This document shows, piece by piece, positions 24,684 through 36,665 of a stretch of 64,000 bases of DNA. The notes beneath the pieces were generated by a model that had not been told where the DNA came from, did not search any database, and was given only the letters and a program-made list of their open reading frames with translations. Source of the DNA: Welwitschia mirabilis (lineage: Eukaryota > Gnetophyta > Gnetopsida > Welwitschiales); NCBI GenBank assembly GCA_051453625.1, contig JBOZIK010000001.1, positions 69,342,732-69,406,731 on the forward strand, given 5' to 3'. Each line of letters starts with the position of its first letter. Position 1 is the stretch's first letter. A program made the position numbers and the translations under genes.

Positions 24684-25270
24684 AAATTAATAACTTATTA
24701 AATAAGAGCTTTCTTTCTCATCTTTTTTTATGTGTTGTATTTTTAAATTCATATTTTACTTTTAGTTTTTATTTGCATTAAAATAGATTTGATTTGTATT
24801 TAAAAAACTTTTACTAAAAGGGAAAAATATATTAAGGGATTTTTTTCGGTATAGGTTTTGTTTTACATAGTATCATCACCATTTTACTTTTTATTACTTA
24901 TCTTCTATTTTTCATAATCCAAACTAAATTATACTATGATCATGATTAATTCCTTTTTTTTACATAACAAAAGGCCTTAAATAACTAGAGATAAAATGAA
25001 AGATAACTGGCTTCATTAGCTTTCTTGTGAACTCTACTTTATAGTTTCTTCTATAACCTCTATTAGAAACATAAATTCTTTTTTGTTCTTGAGCTACCTA
25101 TGAAACATTTTTATCTTACATGCATTCATCACATGATGAAAATGATAGATTTACTAGAATCGTAACTAGTAGAAACATGGATTCTAAGACTAATAATAAT
25201 AATGAATAGAAAACTCTCTTAAGGAAATAATCACATGAAGAATCCCATGAGAAGTGTTGTTCAGCTAAAT
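24684..25270. other. Unassigned AT-rich sequence
   Basis: Between element 2 and the LTR of element 3. Nothing recognisable. Confidence 0.4.
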
Positions 25271-26525
25271 TGTATGTATTTAATAGGGGTATTTTAAGTA
25301 GGTTTGTATGACATTAGATAGGTTTATGATAAGTTTTAATGATAATAGAGAACTAAGGCAAATGTCACAAAAATATGAAATCTTCATTACATTTTATAGA
25401 ATTTAAAGAAATTTATAATACTTTCTATATAAAGAAATAATCTTGAAATTAAAGAGGCTCATGCAATATAAGAAAACTTTACAAAAGCCCATCATCCACC
25501 TAATCATGTAGATAACTATACAGACAATAGAAGTACTAGAGCTAAGGAGGATTCTTATTGGGTTAATCTAGTAGCTGATGTGGATCTTATATGATGTGGC
25601 ATAATCTCTTGTAATGTCCAGATGACTAATAGGATAACACCTTAAAATAATGCTTTATCAAACTTCACCAAACTCTGATTATGTATCTTACATCTTCTTG
25701 TGCAACTATTAGGATTATTAGCACATCTATTAGTGTTTGCTGATTTTAGAGTATATTTTTTAATAAATACCTACTTTAGTATTGACATCATTTTCATCTT
25801 CTTTAGCACCGAAAATTCTCATAATAGGATATTAAAGGATAACAGATTCATCCATTATTGTTTTAGAGATATGTCTTCCTTAGTGTCAAGCTGTGTATCT
25901 TTCATTGAGGTGCTACTACATTGTAACATAGACGTTTGATATACTTTAATTAAAACTTTAATTTTCTTTTTATATCTTTTATTATGTGCATCTCCTTATG
26001 GTTTATATTGATTTTTATTTTATGATAGCTTCATTGGTAATATAGATCATGAGGTCAACCTTTGTTAAGATTGACATTATTAGTTTAGATGCATTGCATT
26101 TTATTCCCAAATTAACTTTGCTTTGTTTTCATATTCAATTTGATAAACTTGATAGCTTAGGTTTCTCTTGATTTGGTGACCATTTTCCTTGATTTATCTA
26201 GATTATATAATGCTGATCTCTATAATAGGTTGATTTGGTAATTAGGTAGAAGCTGCATTTAGAATAGGGCTTGTATTTCATTTACATAGTGTGTTCATTT
26301 GAATTGTTATTTTCCATTGTTATTTTTTAAGCTTATATATTATAAAGTATTTTATTTTTAAAATTAATTCTTCTTTTTCTAACATGTTACTTTGATGGAA
26401 TTATGGCATTTAGGTTTCTCTCATATATATTGGCATATTGTGTTATGTAATACATATGTGTGTGTGTGTGTGATTTACCAAATTAGTTTGAGGACATAAT
26501 ATTTACATAAATATGCACCATAACA
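25271..26525 (+). repeat. Athila-type 5' LTR, copy D
   Basis: About 1255 bp, TGTATGTATT to CACCATAACA. It shares with copies A-C the tattttaagta start, the ttcattgaggtgctac block (25910-25920), the ctccttatggttta block (25991-26004) and the LTR end. The TATA position has drifted to taataaatac (25761-25770). A (TG)n run lies at about 26457-26472. Confidence 0.8.
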
Positions 26526-26528
26526 TCT

Positions 26529-26546
26529 TGGTCCCATTACTGGGGA
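26529..26546 (+). other. Primer binding site, tRNA-Asp type (element 3)
   Basis: tggtcccattactgggga differs from the tRNA-Asp complement at 5 of 18 positions, four of them transitions, and starts four bases after the LTR end. Confidence 0.8.
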
Positions 26547-27240
26547 AGGCTACTTAGATTTTAAGGATTGTCACTCCTTATATAAGTTCTTTAAATTTTG
26601 ATTTAGCTATTTATTAGTTGTAGCATTATATTCTTACAGTAGAAACATAGGTTTATCTTTCTAAATTTTTCATTTTGCATTTCCACAATAATACCTTATC
26701 ATCTCCATTATCATTCATATGACCTATAGCAATAACATCTGAAAACTAGATCATTTCATTTTTATAAGAACTAGGGTTTTTCTCATATCATCCCCTTTAT
26801 CGTTTAGATGACTTAGTGAATGATGGTTATTTTTATTCTATGTTATTTCATTATTCTATTTTTCTATGTTTTTCATTTTTGAGGTTTTTGTATCTACTTT
26901 TATCTAGGTATACTATCTAGATGACCAAAGAGACGACACTTATGAGAATAGAATTGAGTATGTTGGGACATGATAAACTCTAATAAAATAGTAAAATATC
27001 AGAGAGAGTAGCTATTAATTAAAGAAAACATCCAAGAAGTTTTAATTAACTATGAACTTATCCTAGGTACACACACCTTAAGTACATAAAATATTCCAAG
27101 AATTAAGCAAGAATATTTCTACATTTATTATTATTTTTAAATCTAATTTTTTAAAAGAAATTTTTTAAAACATATTTTAGAAGAAAATCTTTTTATTATA
27201 ATGTCAAATTTATCATAAAACAAAAACAAGTTGCTTCACC
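26547..27240 (+). other. Leader of element 3
   Basis: Non-coding. It contains repeated short motifs of the type catcccc-ttatcg-tagatgac (26790-26815, also near 26700-26730 and 26915-26940) that also fill the LTRs of this family. Confidence 0.5.
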
Positions 27241-28880
27241 TAATTCCCTATTATGATCAAAAACTCTACTACCCTCATAAATTCAAACACCAGTATCATC
27301 CTTAAAGAACTAATTGTAAATAAGAAATGTAAAATCCATAACTCTTTTAACCTACCTAGTAATGATATTAAGTTAAGAAATTTAAATACTTATTCTATTT
27401 TTAATATAGAAAATGATGAAGATCCCCTCTAACATATAGCCAACATCAAATTATTAGTGCTTACTTTTAAAAATGCTAAAAAAAGAATTAGTAATCATAA
27501 TTATATTGTTATTTTTTATGTCACTTTAAAAGGAAAAGTAAAACTATGGTTAATAACTATTCTACATAAAAGCTTAAAAACATGAAATCAAGTTCAAGAA
27601 GCATATATAAAATGATTATGAGTAAAAAAACCATGAGAAAAAGAAAGAAAGAGGTAACAAATTTCTAATAGTAACCTAATGAAGATCATCTTTCCACTTA
27701 TCTTTTCACTTGTGAATAATTTTTCATTACTATACATTCTAATCCTTTTGATGCATTTACCTAAGAAGAATTAATAGATTATTTCTATAGTGAACTTAAT
27801 AGCCAAACCAAATAACTTGTAGATTTTTCATGTAGAGTAAATTTGATGAATCTCACATTATAAAATGGATAGAGATTATTAGAAGAACTTGTAAAAGGAA
27901 GTCAAACATGGCCTAAACTAGTACCTAAAAAAATCATACTATAGGCTAAATTATAAAAGATCTTAAAAAAGTAAAACAAGAAAAGCAGGAAGTGAAAGCA
28001 AAAAAGAAACCAATAAATGTCATTAAGGATTTTACAACAACACTAAAAAAATACACTCAAATAATCTTAGATGCAAAGGTGAAAACTGAAAAGAGTGTGG
28101 TCATGATCCCAACTTGTGATTTATGTGAAGACTACTATCATGTAATAAAAGAGCGTCCTTTATTGTATATTTACAAAGAAAATATTTATGAAAAAGTATG
28201 TGCATTCAACCAAAAGTCTTTAAACTTTAGAATACTAAATCAAAACCAAAATCATAATAAAAAGCAATTCAATCTAGGATAAATGAAAAACCAACTTTTC
28301 AGTTCTTAAATACAAATTTAAGAACTTTCAAGAAAATCATCCAAAGTTTTAACCATTTACAAATATAAGAATTCTAACTTTTAAACAAATAAATCAAACT
28401 TTCAATCAAGTAACTCAAATTATCAAGTAAGCACATCAAATTCATAAAATCAAAATGATCCACATAGAAATTTCATTAATGAGTTAAGAAAATCTTAAGA
28501 GAAGATAAATTCAAACATTGAAAATCTTATTAATATTCTTTAAGAAACTATTCTTGCTAATCAAATACAACAAGGATTGCTTGCAACACAACCTCTACTA
28601 AATTCTAATAAAATAATAAAAGATTGTAAAGTTATGATAAGAAGTAGAAATGATACAATACTTGCTACCTATGAGGATTTAAATTTTTAAATTAATAAGA
28701 ATGACAGAAAAGAATAGGATATTGAAATATTAGAAAATCATAATTTTCCTTCTCCTTTACGTGATAATCTTAATAAGAGTGGCTCTTCTAAAGATAAAGG
28801 TAAGAAGCCTACTACTACTTGGCTTGATAGACTAAAAACCAATCCTACTTTTGATGACTATTTTAAAGCCTTAATATAAA
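27241..28880 (+). pseudogene. Athila-type gag relic of element 3
   Basis: About 27580-27650 reads NQVQEAYIKW, the capsid W..v.eAf block. About 27745-27900 reads EELIDYFYSELNSQTK then LLEELVKGSQ, the Athila FY.GL ... LLE.MA.N pattern. The frame 27992-28282 contains a zinc knuckle CDLCEDYYHVIKER (28115-28156), i.e. C-x2-C-x4-H-x4-C with the last Cys changed to Arg. The Asn/Gln-rich tail (NQNQNHNKKQFN and onward) is usual for Athila gag. Stops interrupt elsewhere. Confidence 0.7.
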
Positions 28881-28959
28881 ACATGAGCATAAGCTTAACT
28901 TTTGGAAAAAAAATCACAAGAAAATACTAAATATCCTAAGTTATTAAAAGATCTAATTT

Positions 28960-29510
28960 TAAAAAAATAAAAATGAACTATATCTATCAAAGTTTTCCTA
29001 GCCCAATCTATAACGAACTTAGTCTTATAAAAATGTCTAAAATTTAAGGATCCAGGGGCAAAAATAGTTAATATCATATTAGAATAAAATAAAAGAATAA
29101 TAAAGAATTAATTGATATAGGAGTAAGTGTTAACATTACGCTTTTACACATTTATCAATGACTTGGTTTGGAAAGTAGAATTGAACCTATACAAATTGTC
29201 TTAAAATTGGTAGATAAATTAGTGAAGAAACCTTTAAGAGTAATAAAAGATTTTGTGATTCAAATTAAAGAAGCATTCTATCTTATAGATTTGGTTATGA
29301 TTGAAGTTGAACATAATGAATGTTATCCACTACTTTTAAATAGAGCATTTTGTACAATAGCCCATTGTAATATTGATACAATAACTAGAATAATGGAATG
29401 TCACTTAGGAAATAAAAAGTTTATCATTAGAGTTTCTGATGCTATTGAAAAAGATTTAGGTGATAAAATCAATATTGAAATAGAAATTAAGATAACTCTA
29501 TTTTTATAGC
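28960..29510 (+). pseudogene. Athila-type protease relic of element 3
   Basis: The frame 29168-29509 (113 codons) carries the Athila/Tat protease downstream region: IVLKLVDKLVKKPLRVIKDF, DLVMIEVEHNECYPLLLNRAF (where the family has ILGRPF), and a following HLGNKKFIIRV strand. The segment before it (29105-29150) contains LIDIGVSVNIT-like sequence in place of the LDLGASVN active site. It is one of the better preserved segments of the window. Confidence 0.75.
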
Positions 29511-30052
29511 ATCATCCACTTAAAGAGATATGGATAAGGCTTCATAAGCCTATCTTGTTTTATAATCCACTTGAAGTAGATAACTTGAAAGCTTTTGATG
29601 ATAATCCACTTAACTATGAGCATTTAGGAACTAATTGTTTTGATCAGGAAACTAAAGAAACTAAAAATAAAATTTGTAAACAAGTTTAACATCTAAAAGT
29701 AGCTAAGAATTTTTATTTTGAGGAAGGTCACTCCCCATAATCATCTAGATGATAGTCTAAGCTGATAATCAATTTTGATGAAAGTTTAATAGAAAATAAA
29801 AATCTAAATTTAAATTTGAAACCTTTACCTAGTGAACTAAAATATATCTTTTTATGTGATGACTAAAACAAACCTTTAATAATAAATGAGAATCTTTTTT
29901 CTTAATAAGAATCAATTTTAATCTTACTTTTAAATTCTAAGATTAACACATTTTTTTGGTTTAACAAAGATTTAATAGTCATTCCTACTTCCATTATGTA
30001 ACATAAAATTTACCTTGAGGATAATGCAAAACTGTTATAACCCACATTTTGT
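29511..30052 (+). other. Spacer after the protease of element 3
   Basis: Probably the decayed protease-RT linker. No RT motif is visible before the gap 30053-30152 (100 N). Confidence 0.4.
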
Positions 30053-30248
30053 NNNNNNNNNNNNNNNNNNNNNNNNNNNNNNNNNNNNNNNNNNNNNNNN
30101 NNNNNNNNNNNNNNNNNNNNNNNNNNNNNNNNNNNNNNNNNNNNNNNNNNNNCCACAATTGGGGTTTCAAGTAATTCAATATTTTTCAAATATTTCATTA
30201 AACATAAACCTGTAAATTTATAAAAAAAGCAAAAATGTGGATGTGACA
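30033..30248. repeat. Possible small inverted-repeat element around a gap
   Basis: tgttataacccacattttgt (30033-30052) and the complement of 30229-30248 (tgtcacatccacatttttgc) align except for C/T changes and two single-base gaps. They flank about 175 bases, of which 100 are N. This could be a MITE or a short solo LTR (ends TG...CA). The target duplication is not clear. Confidence 0.4.
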
Positions 30249-30252
30249 CTAC

Positions 30253-30650
30253 CACTACTAGAAATATAGGATTTTAAGGCATTTCTAAAATGCCTTAAAA
30301 GGACTCAAAAAATCCCTTAAATAAGTTTAAGACATTTTGTTAGAAAACCCCATAAAAAGCATGATGTTAAAAGCCTAAATGCTTTGAAGGCATTTCTAAG
30401 GTGTTCTAATAAACAGTGCCTTAGAAATTTATTTGAGGCATTTGTATGTAAAATGCTTAATAGGATTTTAAGGCATGTTTTAATATAAATACCTTAATAG
30501 GCTTTTAAGATGTTTTTTAATATAAAAGCCTTAAAAAGTTTTCAACACATTTTACAAAACAAATGCCTCAAATCAATTTTGAGGCTTTATTTACATGAAC
30601 ATCTCAAAATGTTTTGAGGCATCGTAGCAAATAGATGCCTTAAAATATGT
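30253..30650. repeat. Left terminal and subterminal repeats of the CACTA element
   Basis: Roughly a dozen variants of taaggcattt/aaatgcctta occur in direct and inverted orientation, e.g. near 30273, 30290, 30388, 30431, 30470 and 30612. In this superfamily such arrays bind the transposase. Confidence 0.75.
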
Positions 30651-33600
30651 AACTCTTTCAAAAAAAAAATAAAACAAAAGAAAGAAAGAAAGAAAAATCC
30701 TAGTGGAAATGAACCACTTGATTCCATTAACCTAGAAATTTTCTTCCAGTGTTTCAAAAATATTATTATATTTAACTTGACAATAAGTCATTTTTTTCTT
30801 AATGGTTTATAGTGATGTTTTATTACAATGTCTATTATAGATTTAAGCTACATTATGAAGTACCAATAGTTAATAAAATATCTAGAAAAACATGAAAATA
30901 GATTTTCAATTAAATAAAGCATTATACTATAGGCATCCCATGGGTAATCTTAAGTAAGTTTACAAATTCTTGAATTCATACATTAATGTTCCCTAAAGTG
31001 TTCTTTCAATTCACTAACTTATTTAGAAGATGTAATGGAAAATATTAATGTATTTTAACACTAAACTATTAGTATATTATGTTGTTTTATTTGAAATTCA
31101 GATTATGTGTTTCTAATTTTAGATACTAGGATTTTCAATAAAAATAGTACAGCAATTAAGAAGCAAGATTCCAATGGGAACTACATCTTACTTGGAAAAG
31201 GTTGGAGCTATTAGATCATTTAAGTGCCAAAAGTTAAAAAATGAAACTCCAATTAGAAAAAAAAGGAACTTCAATTATAAAGTAGATGGATTACTTATTC
31301 AGAGATGTAAGACTGATCAAGATCATCCACAATAGGTGAGAGAGTGCCATCATAATCAAGGAAAACAACAATTTCTTTGCCTTTTAAGAAATTGGGATCC
31401 TAGAAAATGGATATAGATGGATGTTCATTCTGAATTACCATCTAATGTAATACCCATAAGAAAAATAGACATCTAAAAGAAGATTCATAATCATAATCAT
31501 TTTCATAAGTAAAGACTATTGATCCATGTCAACTAAAGGCTATATGTATAGCCTTATTATATAAGTTGTTTTCTTATCTATATGAGTGGAAGACAAAGCT
31601 TTTATTGCTTGTATCGTATTCTTAATTCTTTCTTCCACTGCAAGGAATTTGGTAATAAGTCTTCTTACCCTTCATGCTGAGTTTTATTACAAATGACTTG
31701 TAATAGAATTAGATAATCAAAATCAAATAAGGAAATAGTTGTAGTTCATAATTCATAATCACAATAAAAAGTTTTAGAAAATAGTCAAAATTCTTAGGCA
31801 AATATTGTAATCATTAAACTCTTTTCACTACTAAATTAGATATTAAAAAAATAATGAACTATAGGCCTTATTTTAGAATTAACTATTTTCTAATTATAAT
31901 AAAAAATGGGATTAGATTCTATCACATAGAAATAACATGAACAAAATTACAATTCCAAGAGTTTTTCTAACATGTAGAAATCCTAGATTGGATAGGATAA
32001 AATTATAAAACCACCATGAATAAGAGGATTTCAAAAGATAAATTTTAAGAAAATAATCTAGTTTTTGAAAGTTAAAAATCAAGATCTACATTACCATCAT
32101 CTCAACCACTAATTCTAATTAGAAGCTTCATAACTGAGAAGCAAATATTTTATTGGATCATAAGAATTAAATCAGAGATAGTCATAATTAAATTTATGCA
32201 AAGAGGAAAAGTAGGTATAACTTGCAATCCAAAAGAAGCTTTCATATATATTTGTATGGATGTATAAAACATTGCCTTCTTTCATAAAAATAAACTCAAT
32301 GATGACCAATTTTCTCTTAGGTTTTATAAGGTAAAGCATCTGATATAAGATAGTATATAATTTGTTTCCTAAAAGTATTATTCAGTATTTTATATATATA
32401 TTATTTAGTTATGCCTTATGGATTGTAGCATAATTGTGATTAGGAAGCTAATCATATTTATCACTCATAGATTTTGCCCATTAGTTCCTCAGTGTTCTTA
32501 TTTCCTTTAATCAAGATAACAATTAAGATAGGTTAGTTGTCTCTTTTTTATGAAGAGAACCTTTTGGCAAATCTATGGGATAGGTCATAACCATAATATA
32601 AAAGTTATAAGAAGCATAAAAAACTATCTAATTGATGCTTCATAAAACCTTTCACATCATAAATTTAGTAAAGTTGTTTAAATTTAAAGGATATTATGGA
32701 TCTAACGTAATAGAAAAATTAAGGTTACATAAAAGTAAAGTCCATATCTCTTTGAAACACTATAGATAAAACTAAATTAGCTATTAAACAACATCCTAGT
32801 TCAAAATCCTTCTACCCTTATAGTGCCTAATATTCAATAATTAAAACTAGTATATTTAGAGAAATGTAATTAAAAAGATCATTTGAAACACCATGATTTA
32901 CCATTTCAACCATTTATTTTGCAAGTTGTATGCCTTTAATTTTTATAACTGCTTATGTCATACTTCCTCCTAATAATAAGGATTTACTTCTATATAAGAA
33001 TAACCATATACAAATGTTTCCTATAAAAGTCCCATATAGTATATAAAGTCAAAAGAATTTAAGAATAAAAGATGTAATAAAACCAATAGGGTTTCAAACA
33101 TTATTTTTATTTCAACATTTCTTGGAGTTTGTAAGAAGATGTAATGCCAACCAACAGTATTGAGGATTAAAGATAAAAATAGATAGGTTGTTCAATTTAT
33201 TATAGAATGTAAAAGTTTTTTTATTAGGGCATACTCTTCATGAAAACTTTTAAATCCACTCTATAAGAAAACCAATATATTCTAGTGCAATTAGTTAGGT
33301 TACTAAGTGGGTAGAGATGATTCCAACTATTACTAGTGATACAAGAATTGTGTGTAAATTCATAAAATATTACAGTTCCCTTTGGGATAATCCCTATGAT
33401 ATAAAATAAATCCCCTTAAATGAGATTTTTCATTAATTTATAAAGTCAATTTAGCATGCTATTTAGGATAAAGCGTTTATCTGTTTATCAAATTCATCCC
33501 ATTTATCTAACTAGTTAATTTGATAGTTAATTTTCTTTCTAATTTATTAATGTATAAGATTTCGCATACAGCCATCACTCCTAGAAATAGAACTCTTTAT

Positions 33601-36440
33601 TATGTAAATATTATCTAATTTTCATCAAATCTCTTTCTGCTAGTAAATATTTATCTTCATATAATTAGTAGCTAACATATAAAGATAGTCTTAATTGATA
33701 CAAACTAATGTTAAATTCATTATTTGAAACTAATTTTACCTTTTGTAAATTTTCTTTGTTATTCTAATTCTATCTTTATCTCATCTACCTTGCATGGATC
33801 ATATTATGCATGAATGAATAAAAATAAAGTTTTAGATACATCTATACATTCTTAGTTATCTAAATTATATGGTTGCTTGTTCAAAAGCCTCATGTTGTAA
33901 AGGTCAAATATGAATCTATGCAACCTTAAATCTACATAAAGACTAATTTGGTAGTAAGATCTAGATAAGATAAGCTACTTAAGTTTAGGTGTGAAGTATG
34001 GTTAATTTTTCATACAATTGTCCAAACCAATATAGAATTTATTTTGTTCTATGTTGTACTATTTTGTTTTACTTTCTAGCTTTATTTTGTGGATGATGAT
34101 AAGACTATCTTTCTCTTAGTTACATAAGCACTTTGTTGAAGCATTCTTATGATGAGGGCTTTACACAGTGGAATCCATTTTATTGGAGTGTTATTATGGT
34201 ATTAAATATTCTATGTATTATATTATATAGTCATAAGAAGATTAGTTTAATATAGACTTTTTTTGTGTCATTTAACTGTGATAAAAAATTATAACCTTAT
34301 CTGTTGAGTGGTATTATCATCTTTCTAATAGACTTTAGCTATTCTTTCCAAGGCTCTTGTAACTATTTTTAGTATTATTACATTAAGTTTTTTTTTAAAG
34401 AGAAAAGCAAAAATGGTATATAACCATTTATAATAGTATAGAAATCATAGGACCATACCATGGCAAGATTAGATATAAATGAATCATGTTTTGTAATATA
34501 TTTCTGAAATGTTTTTTTTTGAAGTGCCCTCCTTGTCATTAATTTGATTCTTCATTCTATAGGTTTTATCAGTCTCATATAGTGATGTAAATAACCTAGA
34601 CCAAAAAGCTCTTGAAACAAAAGTAGAATCACATTTAAAGACAACTATGCATTCTTTTCAAAAGAATTTAAATATCTATTTGACTTAAATTGGCATTACT
34701 AAATGAATATTTGCATTGAAAAACTTGTGTAGGAGTTAGATAAAATAACAAAACAATTAAAACATTGGGATTGCAACAATTACTAGATAGAAACATGGTA
34801 ATTTACAAAATACTTATGGAATTTTAAAATAACATCCTTCTCCCAAAATGATATTTTTTGTGAGTATGTATACATTTCTAAACTCTATTTTTATGTGACC
34901 ATGAGGAGCATCATCAAAACCAAAAAATTAAAAGATCTTTTTATGTGGACCTCATGGGTTTCAATAGGTACTAAGACCTTTGATTACTACTTATGCTTTG
35001 AAGTAGTAGGATCTGCATATTAAATCTTAATGAAATAGCATAATACACATAACATCATGATGTTTATAATCTCTAGTGAAGTAAATGAAATGTAAGAAAG
35101 AAACATTAGGAATGGAATTATGCGAAATCTTATGTCTAAAACCTATAATAATGATAAGCAATAAAATAGTAATAAGAAAGAAAACATATTAAAATTTATC
35201 TTTATCATATTATCTTATAAAAGCATTATATTTTTACACATTCATTTATGAAAACAATATTCTATAAAATGCACACAGTTTGCAATAGCATTATGTTAAT
35301 TAAGAGTGATTTAAATAGTAAATAACATAAGTTTTATAACTACATATCTGACATTAAGTTTCATAGATGTTAGTAATGGAAACTTTATTTAAGTTAAGGA
35401 AAAAAAATTTTTTGATGAAAACATTAGACATGTCCTCATTTTTTCTAGGAATCCACTACAAAATAAACTTGATTATCAAAATCAACTTGAAAATGAGAAT
35501 TATATCACTCCATTAGACAACCATAAATATGTAAGAATGTGACTAATATCTAAAACATACTAGTTACGAATGAACTACATTATCAGTTGTTAACATGTGG
35601 ATTCTCTTCCATAATATCACCTTTATATTGAGAGTAAAATGCAAAAGTAAAGGCCTAAAGGGAGCAAACATACATGATGTCATACATCATAATACAAATG
35701 ATTAATTAGAAATATTAAAAGTTTTATGTTTATGTTTTCATGAAAATAAATCATGTTATATTTTATTATTAATTTATACATTGGTCTCATGTATGGTTAG
35801 TACTAGCTTGAGATAGCAAATTAGATTGAAATTTAAAATTAAAAAAGTCATGCTATAAACTTAAAAGCCTTTCATGATTAGAAAATTTTGAGTTTTTATC
35901 ATGTAAAGGGAATATATGTTTTATAGATACCATGATAATCAGAATTTTCCATCTTGGATCCATTGCTCCACTGGTCCATCATTTTTTACCATTAATGATG
36001 TGATGTTCTCCATTCCTATTAGAAGCATAAATAGCAGTTAGGAGGGATTAAAAAGAAGAATTTCACTATGTGACAGATTAGCAGTGCAAGAAATTTCATT
36101 TCTAAAATAACCACATATCCTCAGAAAATCATGTGATAGGCATGTCTTATTTTGTATCTCATAATTTTAACCATAGAGTAAGACATTTACAATATCAATG
36201 CAAATCCAATTGTGCTCTTTGTAGATGTTATCAAATAATAAGAATTTGACAATCATATAGGCATTACAATGATACATAAATATTGATAAACCTTCTATAC
36301 TAGAGATGCACAAATTAAGAGTCATGTATGCTAATCAAATGACATGCTACCAATCCTTACATAAATGCCTAGAAGGATAGTTTAAAAAAATATATTCAGT
36401 CTCATATTAGAAATGACCAATTTTTTTAGTCATTTGAAAC
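30651..36440. other. CACTA interior, left and central part
   Basis: AT-rich with no recognised transposase, host gene fragment or long ORF. A stretch around 31140-31430 is less AT-biased than its surroundings and may be a decayed exon, but it could not be assigned. Confidence 0.35.
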
Positions 36441-36665
36441 TTAAAATCAAGCATGCATATCTTGACAAAGATACTCTAAGGATCTAGGAATAATAATATT
36501 CATCCCCCACAAAGTTGAGTAGGCAAAAGTCAAACCACTTTAGTTGGTTAAAATTAAAATAAAACATGTGTATTATGAGAAATATACTATGAAGGATATA
36601 GTAAGAACAATAATCATCCCCCTAATAGTAAAGTAGGAAAAAGTTCAATTACTTTAAACTTATCT
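36441..36665. repeat. 113-bp tandem duplication inside the CACTA element
   Basis: Two units, 36441-36553 and 36554-36665. Matching words include ttaaaat-aa-catg, atact-t-aaggat, caatatt/aataatcatcccc and aagtaggaaaaagt in the second against gagtaggcaaaagt in the first. Confidence 0.65.

Larger units (their letters stand above)
25271..30052 (+). mobile_element. Element 3: 5' half of an Athila-type Ty3/gypsy element
   Basis: 5' LTR (copy D), tRNA-Asp primer site, leader, gag with a zinc knuckle and an Athila-type protease, in order on the plus strand. RT, RNase H, integrase and the 3' LTR are absent; the element stops at the gap 30053-30152. It is the same family as LTR copies A, B, C and E. 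Confidence 0.8.
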
